NCBI GenBank assembly: GCA_041621755.1
Contig: JBFKAE010000058.1
Location: 1 to 17,862, forward strand
DNA length: 17,862 bases
Direction of reading: 5' to 3'
Source: Sphingosinicella sp041621755
GTDB lineage: Bacteria > Pseudomonadota > Alphaproteobacteria > Sphingomonadales > Sphingomonadaceae
Part shown: positions 1-7,000 of the stretch, in pieces
Layout: each line of letters opens with the position of its first letter
Position numbering within the stretch: the stretch's first letter is position 1
Program-made: the position numbers and the translations under genes
The notes under the pieces: generated by a model
Told to the model about the DNA's origin: nothing
Databases searched by the model: none
What the model saw: the letters and a program-made list of their open reading frames with translations, nothing else

Positions 1-1261
1 CAAGACGACAAGGTGTACACTTGCCGCAACTTTCAACTGCGCAGAATTCCATCGCAAACCGTGCCTGAGCAAGCATATCGACACTGTCATCGAACACCAC
101 GACACCGCCATGACCGATCAGACCGTCAGCCGCTGCAAAGGCTTCATAATCGAACGGCGTATCGAACAGCGCAGGCGGGAAATAGGCGCCTAGCGGTCCG
201 CCGACCTGCACGGCACGCACCGGGTGTCCACTGGCTGTACCGCCGCCAATATCGTTGACGAGTTCGCCAAGCGTAATCCCGAATGCCGTCTCAAAAAGGC
301 CGCCATGCTTTATATTGCCCGCAAGCTGAACGGGCATCGTCCCGCGCGAGCGTCCCATACCATAATTGGCATAAGCCTCGGCCCCTTCGGCCATGATGAA
401 CGGCACAGCGGCAAGTGTCAGCACATTATTGACCACTGTTGGTTGACCGAACAGGCCTTCGTGCGCTGGCAGAGGCGGTTTGGCGCGAACCTCGCCGCGC
501 TTGCCTTCAAGCGAATTCAATAGCGAGGTTTCCTCGCCGCAGACATAGGCTCCCGCTCCTACGCGCACCTCTATTGCAAACGGCGCAACAAGCGCAGCGG
601 ACGCTTCAATGGCGGCTTCCATCTTGGCGATCGCGTGCGGATATTCGGATCTTATGTAGACAAATCCCTTGCCCGCGCCCGTCGCCAACCCCGCAATCGC
701 CATGCCTTCGATCAGACAATAGGGATCGCCTTCCATCAGCATACGATCAGCAAAAGTGCCACTGTCACCTTCGTCGGCGTTGCAGACAATATATTTGCGA
801 TTGCCTTTGGCCTCGGCCACGGTCTTCCACTTGACCCCGGCGGGAAACCCTGCACCGCCGCGTCCGCGCAGACCAGACTTTGTGACCGCGTCCACGATGG
901 CTTCAGGACCTGCAACGCGCGCGACCTCAAGGCCTTTCCAGCCGCCCGTCGCGGCATAATCCTCAAGGCTCAAAGGTCGCGTCTTTCCGGCACGCGAAAA
1001 AGTCAAGCGCTGCTGCTTTGCAATAAAGGGATGAGCTTCGATCCGACCAATTGACAGTGCCGTATCACCGCCAAGAATGGCGTCAACATCGTCAACAGTG
1101 ACCGGCCCATAGCCAATCCCGTCAATCTCGACGAGCGGTTCAAGCCAGTGCATGCCCCAGCTGCTGACTCGCTTCACCTCTCCCGCTTTAGCGAAGGCGT
1201 CCGCAACGGCATCGGCTCCACAGGCAAGCGCCACAGCATCATCGGCAATGCGTATGATCAT
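1..1261 (-). CDS. fdsB: NAD-dependent formate dehydrogenase, beta (NADH/FMN) subunit, partial
   Basis: This is the flavoprotein subunit that passes electrons from formate oxidation to NAD+ in the cytoplasmic molybdenum/tungsten formate dehydrogenase. The first 420 residues are present and the C-terminus lies beyond base 1. A NADH/FMN-binding glycine-rich motif, LRGRGGAGFP, is at residues 131-140, followed by NADEGDSGTFADR and the FMN motif AYVCGEETSLLNSLEG. The 4Fe-4S ligand motif ESCGKCTPCR has Cys412, Cys415 and Cys418; the fourth ligand would be off the edge. NuoF of complex I carries the glycine motif near residue 60, so the extra ~70 N-terminal residues and the fdsG neighbour favour FdsB. 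It starts with ATG at 1261, overlapping the fdsG stop by 4 bases (ATGA). The catalytic subunit fdsA should follow to the left of the window. Confidence 0.93.
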   Translation of the reverse strand, partial: MIIRIADDAVALACGADAVADAFAKAGEVKRVSSWGMHWLEPLVEIDGIGYGPVTVDDVDAILGGDTALSIGRIEAHPFIAKQQRLTFSRAGKTRPLSLEDYAATGGWKGLEVARVAGPEAIVDAVTKSGLRGRGGAGFPAGVKWKTVAEAKGNRKYIVCNADEGDSGTFADRMLMEGDPYCLIEGMAIAGLATGAGKGFVYIRSEYPHAIAKMEAAIEASAALVAPFAIEVRVGAGAYVCGEETSLLNSLEGKRGEVRAKPPLPAHEGLFGQPTVVNNVLTLAAVPFIMAEGAEAYANYGMGRSRGTMPVQLAGNIKHGGLFETAFGITLGELVNDIGGGTASGHPVRAVQVGGPLGAYFPPALFDTPFDYEAFAAADGLIGHGGVVVFDDSVDMLAQARFAMEFCAVESCGKCTPCRL

Positions 1262-1671
1262 GACGCATTCACAAGCACGGCAAATTTTTCCGCGTCTAGT
1301 CTCGCATGAACCTCGTCGCCGACCAGCGCCGCCGGCCCAACGGCGCACAGGCCAAGGCAATAAACCTTTTCAATCCTGACCCGGTTTTGGGACTTTGCTC
1401 CGGCGACGAGGGCTTCCACCCCGCGCGCCTGACATGCCTCCGCCCTGCACAACTTGATCACAGGACGCGCGTCGGCTTCCTCGTGAAAATCGTGATAAAA
1501 GCTGACAACCCCGTGCACTTCGGCGCGGGACAGGTTCAGCGCGAGCGCAACTTCGCGGATTGAAGCCTCACTGACACACCCATATGCGTCCTGCACGTCA
1601 CGCAAAATGGGCAGAAGCGGCCCCTCTTTGCCTTTATGGCGTGCTAAAATGTCGTCCAACGTCACACCCAA
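1258..1671 (-). CDS. fdsG: NAD-dependent formate dehydrogenase, gamma (2Fe-2S) subunit
   Basis: This NuoE-like thioredoxin-fold subunit carries a 2Fe-2S cluster in the soluble formate dehydrogenase. The four ligands are visible as Cys75 and Cys80 (CRAEAC), then Cys105 and Cys109 (CLGLC). LSRAEVHGVVSFYHDF at about residues 47-62 is a family signature. The 137 residues are slightly short for FdsG. The start is unusual: the upstream VOC gene ends in TGA in the same reading frame, and the TTG at 1671 follows with no spacing. No ATG is available before the conserved region; GTG two codons later is the alternative. No strong ribosome site is seen, so translation is probably coupled to the VOC gene. 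Its end overlaps fdsB by 4 bases. Confidence 0.93.
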   Translation of the reverse strand: MGVTLDDILARHKGKEGPLLPILRDVQDAYGCVSEASIREVALALNLSRAEVHGVVSFYHDFHEEADARPVIKLCRAEACQARGVEALVAGAKSQNRVRIEKVYCLGLCAVGPAALVGDEVHARLDAEKFAVLVNAS

Positions 1672-2049
1672 TCAACTCATGCGGTGGATTAAACAGATCT
1701 TGTTGCCCGAAGGGTCACGCAAATAGGCAAGATACAACTTTCCGCGAGCAGTCTCCCGAACGCCGGGTGGCTCTTCACAGCTTATTCCACCATTGGCGAC
1801 ACCTGCAGCATGGCTGGCGTCGATCTGCTCTGGCGAGCCTGCAGTGAAGCCAATCGTGCTGCCATTGCCGTGACTGGCAGGCTGACCATCCAGAGGTCGA
1901 GTGATGAGAAACATCTGGCCATCGTGCATATAAAGATAGCGCTCACCCGCAGCCATACCCGGTCCATGCCCCAACGCCCCCAGAACTGCGTCGTAGAAAA
2001 CCTTTGAAGCCTCAAGGTCATTGGCTCCGAGCGCGACATGACTGAGCAT
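1672..2049 (-). CDS. VOC/glyoxalase-fold protein of the formaldehyde-formate cluster (first paralogue)
   Basis: A 125-residue protein of the vicinal oxygen chelate fold, with two babbab-type halves. The N-terminal SHVALG (His4) supplies the usual first metal ligand, and the C-terminal LRDPSGNK signature is clear. The residue after GNKI is Cys, where many active glyoxalases have the metal-binding Glu, so metal binding or chemistry may differ. The specific substrate cannot be told from sequence. Its place between adhC and fdsG suggests a role with glutathione-formaldehyde adducts, but this is inference. The ATG has a GGAGA ribosome site 7 bases upstream. It resembles the next gene upstream (2234-2632) and is probably its paralogue. 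The 184-bp gap before it contains a strong hairpin, and an internal promoter there is possible. Confidence 0.85.
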   Translation of the reverse strand: MLSHVALGANDLEASKVFYDAVLGALGHGPGMAAGERYLYMHDGQMFLITRPLDGQPASHGNGSTIGFTAGSPEQIDASHAAGVANGGISCEEPPGVRETARGKLYLAYLRDPSGNKICLIHRMS

Positions 2050-2189
2050 AGGAAAGTCTCCATTCAGATTGGCAAATGTAAATCACCCAGATAGATCGAT
2101 GCGTTGACGTTCCAGCATGACCTCAATGCAGCAGATCATATAGCAGCCTTACACTCTCAGTACATGGCAAACGACTATCAGCGGAGCAT

Positions 2190-2223
2190 TTGGTCGCCCG
2201 CGGGGACATCCACGGGCGACCAA
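2190..2223 (-). other. Intercistronic hairpin between the two VOC genes
   Basis: An 11-bp perfect inverted repeat (TTGGTCGCCCG and CGGGCGACCAA) encloses a 12-base loop, just past the stop of the upstream VOC gene. On the transcribed strand it is followed by AAATGCTCC rather than a run of U, so it is not a textbook intrinsic terminator. It could stabilise the adhC-VOC message, reduce read-through into the fds genes, or mark an RNA processing site. The remaining bases between 2050 and 2189 show no convincing ORF or -35/-10 pair to me. Confidence 0.6.
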
Positions 2224-2233
2224 TCTACCGGCG

Positions 2234-2632
2234 CTATTCGTCCAGAAAGGCGTAGGCACAAACCTTGTTGCCCGACGGGTCCCGAAGATAACCCGCATAG
2301 GCGCCCGGCAAGTGGCTCCGCGGACCTGCAGCACCTTCATCCGTGCCGCCAGCTGCAAGCCCAGCAGCATGGAAAGCGTCAACATCTGCCGGAGTAGCCG
2401 CAGCAAATCCAACCGTCACACCGTTGCTCGAAGGTGCCTCGCCATTACCGGGATTCAAGACCAGAAATGCTGGCTTGCCCTTGCCATAAAGCACACAGGC
2501 ATCACCAAAAGGTCCAAGATTCTTGACCTCTAATGCGCCAAGCGCAGCATCGTAAAACGCCGTTGAAGCCACAAGATCCTTTGCGCCAACACATGTATGC
2601 GAAAAAACACCATCACCAGAAATTACCGTCAC
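2234..2632 (-). CDS. VOC/glyoxalase-fold protein following adhC (second paralogue)
   Basis: A 132-residue VOC-fold protein. FSHTCVGAKDL places the usual metal-ligand His at residue 12, and the C-terminal YLRDPSGNKVCAY matches the end of the neighbouring VOC protein, again with Cys in place of the common Glu. The segment FYDAALGALE parallels FYDAVLGALG of that neighbour, so the two are diverged copies. The start is GTG at 2632 with a strong GAGGAG site 7 bases upstream; the TGA stop of adhC sits inside that site (stop-to-start gap 11 bases), giving tight translational coupling to adhC. A role in glutathione-linked formaldehyde handling is inferred from position only. A bleomycin-resistance-type or unrelated lyase function cannot be excluded. 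Confidence 0.87.
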   Translation of the reverse strand: MTVISGDGVFSHTCVGAKDLVASTAFYDAALGALEVKNLGPFGDACVLYGKGKPAFLVLNPGNGEAPSSNGVTVGFAAATPADVDAFHAAGLAAGGTDEGAAGPRSHLPGAYAGYLRDPSGNKVCAYAFLDE

Positions 2633-2643
2633 TTTTATTCTCC

Positions 2644-3753
2644 TCAGTAAACGACAACGGACCGGATGCTCTTGCCTTCGTGCATCAGGTCAAAGCCCTT
2701 GTTGATTTCTTCAAGACTGAGCACATGCGTGATCATCGGATCGATCTCGATCTTGCCGCTCATGTACCAGTCGACGATCTTGGGAACATCGGTACGCCCC
2801 TTGGCGCCACCAAAAGCCGTCCCGCGCCAGTTACGTCCGGTGACAAGCTGAAACGGACGCGTGCTGATTTCCTTGCCCGCTTCGGCAACGCCGATGATGA
2901 TGCTGGTTCCCCAGCCGCGATGGCAGGCTTCAAGCGCCTGTCGCATCACCGTCGTGTTTCCGGTGCAATCAAACGTGTAGTCCGCACCACCGTCGGTCAG
3001 CGTCACGAGATGCTGGACAATATCGCCATCCATATCGTTGGGATTGACGAAATGCGTCATCCCGAACTTCTTGCCCCATTCCTCACGGTCCGGATTGATA
3101 TCGACACCGACGATCATATTGGCCCCGGCCATGCGTGCGCCTTGCAGCACATTGAGACCAATGCCGCCAAGACCAAAGACAATCACATTATCGCCCGGAC
3201 GCACATTGGCGGTGTTAACGACCGCACCGACCCCGGTGGTCACGCCACAGCCAACGTAACAGCTTGTCTTGAAGGGCGCGTCCTCGCGGATCTTCGCCAC
3301 CGCAATTTCCGGCAGGACTGTGAAGTTCGAAAAAGTCGAACAGCCCATATAATGGTGGATCGTCTGACCCTTATAGGAAAAGCGCGATGTACCATCGGGC
3401 ATCAACCCCTGCCCCTGCGTCGCGCGGATCGCTGTACACAGGTTGGTTTTTCCCGACAGGCAGGATTTACACTGACGACATTCGGGCGTGTAGAGCGGGA
3501 TGACATGATCGCCCGGCTTGACGCTGGTTACGCCAGCACCAACCTCGCGTACGACCCCTGCACCTTCATGGCCAAGGACACTTGGGAAAAGGCCTTCTGA
3601 ATCGAGGCCATCCAGCGTGTAGGCGTCGGTGTGGCAGATCCCTGTCGCCATAATCTCAACCAGAACTTCGCCCGCCTTTGGACCTTCAAGATCCAGTTCG
3701 ACAATCTCAAGAGGTTTCTTTGCCTCAAAGGCTACGGCAGCACGGGTTTTCAT
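2644..3753 (-). CDS. adhC: S-(hydroxymethyl)glutathione dehydrogenase / class III alcohol dehydrogenase
   Basis: This cytoplasmic NAD-dependent zinc dehydrogenase oxidises the spontaneous glutathione-formaldehyde adduct to S-formylglutathione; class III enzymes also reduce S-nitrosoglutathione. The 369 residues match the family length. Catalytic zinc ligands are Cys40, His62 and Cys169; structural zinc ligands are Cys92, Cys95, Cys98 and Cys106. The Rossmann motif GLGGIG is at 194-199 with Asp218 for the NAD ribose. Arg110 in AIRATQGQG corresponds to the class III anion-site arginine. I chose ATG 3753 because AAGAGAGA precedes it and MKTRAAVAFEA is the normal N-terminus; the frame stays open 69 bases further, into the promoter spacer. 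It heads the cluster and is divergent from a LysR-type regulator that is its most likely controller. Confidence 0.96.
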   Translation of the reverse strand: MKTRAAVAFEAKKPLEIVELDLEGPKAGEVLVEIMATGICHTDAYTLDGLDSEGLFPSVLGHEGAGVVREVGAGVTSVKPGDHVIPLYTPECRQCKSCLSGKTNLCTAIRATQGQGLMPDGTSRFSYKGQTIHHYMGCSTFSNFTVLPEIAVAKIREDAPFKTSCYVGCGVTTGVGAVVNTANVRPGDNVIVFGLGGIGLNVLQGARMAGANMIVGVDINPDREEWGKKFGMTHFVNPNDMDGDIVQHLVTLTDGGADYTFDCTGNTTVMRQALEACHRGWGTSIIIGVAEAGKEISTRPFQLVTGRNWRGTAFGGAKGRTDVPKIVDWYMSGKIEIDPMITHVLSLEEINKGFDLMHEGKSIRSVVVY

Positions 3754-3807
3754 TGGAATCTCTCTTTTCAACGGAATATTCGCCCTGCATAGCATATGGA
3801 CAAATTC

Positions 3808-3828
3808 GCGATAAAGACACATTATCGC
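3808..3828. promoter_or_regulatory. Putative LysR-type operator between adhC and the regulator gene
   Basis: A perfect inverted repeat GCGATAA-N7-TTATCGC lies in the 104-bp spacer between the divergent adhC and LysR starts. Its core fits the T-N11-A LysR box (T at 3812, A at 3824). Position and symmetry suggest it is bound by the adjacent regulator and controls both directions. I could not assign -35 and -10 elements with confidence on either strand. Confidence 0.6.
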
Positions 3829-3857
3829 AATTCATTATGCCGAATACGGGATATTCT

Positions 3858-4742
3858 ATGCAGAACTGGACAGGCATGGACGAATTTGTCGCGGTCGCCA
3901 CGACCGGCTCATTTTCGGCAGGCGCCAAAACTCTTGGAACCTCGACCACGCGCATGAGCAGGATCATAGCACAGTTTGAATCACGCCTTCAGGCCCAGCT
4001 TTTCGACCGGACAACGCGCAGCGTCACATTGACCGACACTGGCCGTGCCATACTGGATCAGTGTCGGAGGCTGTTGCAGGAACGCGATGAAGTCCTCGCC
4101 TCGGTGACAGCGCAGGGCGAACCGCGCGGTGAATTGCGGGTGACCTGTTCAACCGCGATGGGCGAGCGCTTTGTCGCTCCCATTATGCGGCAATACGCTA
4201 TGGCGCATCCTGAACTTATCGTGTCACTTGATCTCACAAACAGAATCGTCGATCTGATCGGCGAAGGCTATGATCTTGCTATCCGCACAGGCCAACTTTC
4301 AGATTCTCGGTTGATTGCAACACGCGTTGCCAGCCGTGCGTTTTTGACCTGCGCATCGCCGGATTACTTAAAATCCGCGCCACCAATCACGACTGTTTCT
4401 GACCTTACCCACCACGAATGCCTTATGGGAACGAGTGCGACATGGCGATTCCGGCAAGGCGATATGGATATATTCCACAAACCTGATGGGCGCTGGCGCT
4501 GCAACAGCGGCACCACGGTCGTCGAAGCCGCGCTCGCAGGCATGGGGATTTGCCAGTTGCCCGAATTTTATGTTCTCAAACTGCTGGATGAAGGGCGTTT
4601 GCAACTTGTTCTCGAGGACTTTCGACCAACCAAGGAACCCATATGGGCAGTCTATCCGCAGCGCAGGCATCTCGTCCCCAAGATACAAGGTGCCCTTAAA
4701 TCCCTGCGTCGCGAGCTGGCACACGCAATTGCACAGACCTGA
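3858..4742 (+). CDS. LysR-family transcriptional regulator, divergent from adhC
   Basis: A 294-residue LysR-type regulator. The N-terminal winged helix-turn-helix runs over about residues 5-65 (MDEFVAVATTGSFSAGAKTLG, then LFDRTTRSVTLTDTG). A periplasmic-binding-protein-like effector domain follows from about residue 91. Its sequence style matches the group that includes PtrR- and DmlR-like regulators, but the effector cannot be read. I prefer ATG 3858, because QNW-GMDEFVAV aligns with the usual start of this subgroup and a CGGGA lies upstream; ATG 3837 and ATG 3876 are alternatives. It is divergent from adhC, and LysR proteins commonly control the divergent gene and their own. A formaldehyde- or C1-related inducer is an inference from context. 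Confidence 0.92.
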   Translation: MQNWTGMDEFVAVATTGSFSAGAKTLGTSTTRMSRIIAQFESRLQAQLFDRTTRSVTLTDTGRAILDQCRRLLQERDEVLASVTAQGEPRGELRVTCSTAMGERFVAPIMRQYAMAHPELIVSLDLTNRIVDLIGEGYDLAIRTGQLSDSRLIATRVASRAFLTCASPDYLKSAPPITTVSDLTHHECLMGTSATWRFRQGDMDIFHKPDGRWRCNSGTTVVEAALAGMGICQLPEFYVLKLLDEGRLQLVLEDFRPTKEPIWAVYPQRRHLVPKIQGALKSLRRELAHAIAQT

Positions 4743-4823
4743 TCACGACAAGTAGCGTCACATTTACACTTGGGCGTTAGCCTGCTTAACCAGACGTGTT
4801 TAAAATTTCTCAGGGCCGCACAC

Positions 4824-5684
4824 ATGACAAATGCCTATATCCTCACCCTGTCCTGCGCCGACCGGCCCGGTCTGGTTGCTGCAGTTGCCGGATTGCTCTT
4901 CGAGAATGGTGGAAACATTCTCGAAGCACAGCAATTTGACGACGTTGAGACCAACAAATTTTTCATGCGTGTTGTGTTCGATCTGAAAGATGGGCCTAAC
5001 GTGGAGAGAGTGCTGCGCAAACATTTCACCGCGCTTGCCGACACATTTGCAATGAACTGGACGATGACCGGCATCGCGCAGAAAAAGCGCGTCGTGCTGA
5101 TGGTTTCAAAATTCGATCATTGTCTTGGCGACTTGCTCTACCGCACGCGCACGGGTGAGCTTAACATGGACATCACCGCAATCATTTCAAACCACCCGCG
5201 TGAAGCCATGAAATTGTCTTCGATGGGCGACATCCCGTTCCATTATTTACCGGTTACCAAAGAGACGAAGGCCGATCAGGAGGCTGCGATCAAGGCGATC
5301 ATCGAAGCCTCGGGCGCGCAACTGGTCGTGCTTGCGCGTTATATGCAGATTCTCTCGGACGACATGGCGCGCTATTTGTCAGGCCGCTGCATCAACATTC
5401 ATCACAGCTTCCTGCCCGGCTTCAAAGGCGCAAAGCCCTATCATCAAGCTCATGCCCGCGGTGTGAAGATCATTGGCGCAACCGCGCATTATGTAACCGC
5501 CGACCTTGATGAAGGCCCGATCATCGTACAGGACATCGAACATATCAGCCACGCCGACACGCCTGAAGATCTTGTTCGCAAAGGCCGCGATATCGAACGA
5601 CGCGTCCTTGCCCGCGCCGTGCATTACCACCTTGAAAACCGCGTCATCATCAATGGCACCAAAACCGTCGTCTTCCGCGATTGA
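4824..5684 (+). CDS. purU: Formyltetrahydrofolate deformylase
   Basis: PurU hydrolyses 10-formyl-tetrahydrofolate to tetrahydrofolate and formate, in the cytoplasm. The 286 residues match the family. An ACT domain (about 5-80, with CADRPGLVAAVAG) is followed by the formyltransferase fold from about 88. Catalytic residues of that fold are visible: Asn191 and His193 in NIHHSFLPGF, and Asp229 in DLDEGPII. ATG 4824 is chosen because CAGGG lies 8-9 bases upstream and MTNAYILTLSC is a natural ACT start; the frame is open 54 bases earlier without support. The gene lies 81 bases after the LysR gene on the same strand and could share its transcript. The formate it releases could be oxidised by the FDH of the opposite-strand cluster, recycling folate when C1 units are in excess. 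Confidence 0.96.
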   Translation: MTNAYILTLSCADRPGLVAAVAGLLFENGGNILEAQQFDDVETNKFFMRVVFDLKDGPNVERVLRKHFTALADTFAMNWTMTGIAQKKRVVLMVSKFDHCLGDLLYRTRTGELNMDITAIISNHPREAMKLSSMGDIPFHYLPVTKETKADQEAAIKAIIEASGAQLVVLARYMQILSDDMARYLSGRCINIHHSFLPGFKGAKPYHQAHARGVKIIGATAHYVTADLDEGPIIVQDIEHISHADTPEDLVRKGRDIERRVLARAVHYHLENRVIINGTKTVVFRD

Positions 5685-5764
5685 GCATTTGAAAGAGTTT
5701 TTTCCACCGCAGGGGGTTTTCGGGAACTTGTCGCTGATGTAACCCGTTCATTCAGTCAGACCTG

Positions 5765-7000
5765 ATGGAAACAGACACAGATATGCTCGGTATTTTACAG
5801 CGGGTCGTGATCGAACGTCCGCGTTCGGCGCTTCGCGAATTTGTTCAGACAGAATCCGCTGGTGGCATCATCCTCATGGTCGCCGCCGCCGCCGCATTGA
5901 TCGTCGCCAACTCGCCGCTGGCAGACGATTATTTCGGCATACTCAAAACCTATGTTGGCGGCCTGTCGGTCGGTCACTGGATCAATGATGGTCTGATGGC
6001 GATCTTTTTCCTGCTGGTCGGGCTGGAAGTGAAACGCGAAATGCTCGATGGGCAGCTATCGACGTGGGAACGGCGCATATTACCGGGTGCCGCGGCAGCA
6101 GGCGGTATGATTGTGCCAGCGCTAATCTTTTTTGTAATCAACAGCGGTAATCCAGAGACCATACGTGGCTGGGCGATACCGTCCGCGACCGACATTGCCT
6201 TTGCACTTGGCGTTCTGGCGCTACTCGGCTCACGCGTGCCGGGGTCATTGAAGATATTTCTGACCGCCGTTGCAATCATCGATGACCTTGGCGCCATCGT
6301 CATTATCGCGCTCTTTTACACCGCGCAGCTCAACCTGGCGGCGCTTGCGGGCGCTATGGGCCTGTTCGGCGTTTTGATGGTGCTCAATCGGCGTGGCGTC
6401 CTGTCGATCTGGCCCTATCTGTTGATCGGCATCGGCGTCTGGGCTTTGATGCTGGCATCAGGCGTCCATGCGACGTTAGCAGGCGTCATCGTGGCATTCA
6501 CCATCCCGCTTACCCCGGCGCCCGGCCATCCCGACGATACAGGGTCGCCGCTGCATAGGCTTGAACATGCGATTGCCCCTTGGGTTGCGTTTGCCATCGT
6601 ACCAATATTCGGCTTTGCCAATGCTGGCTTGTCGTTTGGTAATCTCAGTCCAGAAATCCTTCTCAGCCCGATTGTGCTCGGCATTGCGCTTGGACTGTTT
6701 ATCGGCAAGCAGATTGGTGTCTTTGGCGTCATGTGGGTCTTGGAACGCTTCAATATCATCGACTACCCCATCCGTGCCTCAACGCTTCAGGTTTATGGCG
6801 TGGCGTTGCTTTGCGGCATCGGTTTTACGATGAGCCTGTTTATAGGCGGCCTCTCATATTCAACCGACATTTTCCTCGACGAAGTCAAAATCGGCGTTCT
6901 CGGCGGGTCTCTGATGTCGGGCGTCGTCGGTGCGATCGTGCTTTTGATCGCAAAATCCCGGCCGTTGGCATCGGACGAGTCAATCGCGCAGTCGGATTAA
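5765..7000 (+). CDS. nhaA: Na+/H+ antiporter NhaA
   Basis: This inner-membrane antiporter exports Na+ (or Li+) in exchange for two protons, for salt and alkaline pH tolerance. The 411 residues hold about 12 hydrophobic segments. Key NhaA residues are present: Asp143 in ATDIAFALG (E. coli Asp133), the Asp173-Asp174 pair in IIDDLGAIVI (Asp163-Asp164), His235 in ASGVHATLAG (the His225 pH-sensor position) and Lys315 (Lys300). The start ATG 5765 lacks a clear ribosome site; ATG 5783, six codons later, is an alternative. The 80-bp gap after purU shows no clear terminator. The last 21 bases overlap the end of the convergent tesB gene. Confidence 0.96.
   Translation: METDTDMLGILQRVVIERPRSALREFVQTESAGGIILMVAAAAALIVANSPLADDYFGILKTYVGGLSVGHWINDGLMAIFFLLVGLEVKREMLDGQLSTWERRILPGAAAAGGMIVPALIFFVINSGNPETIRGWAIPSATDIAFALGVLALLGSRVPGSLKIFLTAVAIIDDLGAIVIIALFYTAQLNLAALAGAMGLFGVLMVLNRRGVLSIWPYLLIGIGVWALMLASGVHATLAGVIVAFTIPLTPAPGHPDDTGSPLHRLEHAIAPWVAFAIVPIFGFANAGLSFGNLSPEILLSPIVLGIALGLFIGKQIGVFGVMWVLERFNIIDYPIRASTLQVYGVALLCGIGFTMSLFIGGLSYSTDIFLDEVKIGVLGGSLMSGVVGAIVLLIAKSRPLASDESIAQSD

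Noticed and set aside
1..1671. Complex I genes nuoE and nuoF
   Set aside because: The GRGGAGFP motif is near residue 135 rather than about 60, the order is G then B with an overlap, and adhC is the neighbour, all of which fit fdsG-fdsB; no other nuo gene is seen.
1672..2632. The two VOC proteins as methylmalonyl-CoA epimerases or lactoylglutathione lyases
   Set aside because: They lack the C-terminal Glu ligand and the mce-type LNHVGVAT/HHVCFEV motifs, while a genuine mce is present at 7846-8268.
2533..3600. A 355-codon open frame on the plus strand
   Set aside because: It is antisense to adhC, whose zinc and NAD motifs are unmistakable, and its translation shows no recognisable domain.
3754..3822. 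Upstream extension of adhC by 23 codons
   Set aside because: It would run through the inverted repeat and promoter spacer, adds a non-family N-terminus, and ATG 3753 has a good ribosome site.
4780..4823. CtrA-type TTAA-N7-TTAA site before purU
   Set aside because: The two TTAA elements are 10 bases apart rather than 7, and the remaining match is poor.
5685..5764. Intrinsic terminator after purU (a run of six T at about 5697-5702)
   Set aside because: No stable G+C-rich stem precedes the T run, so I could not support a terminator.
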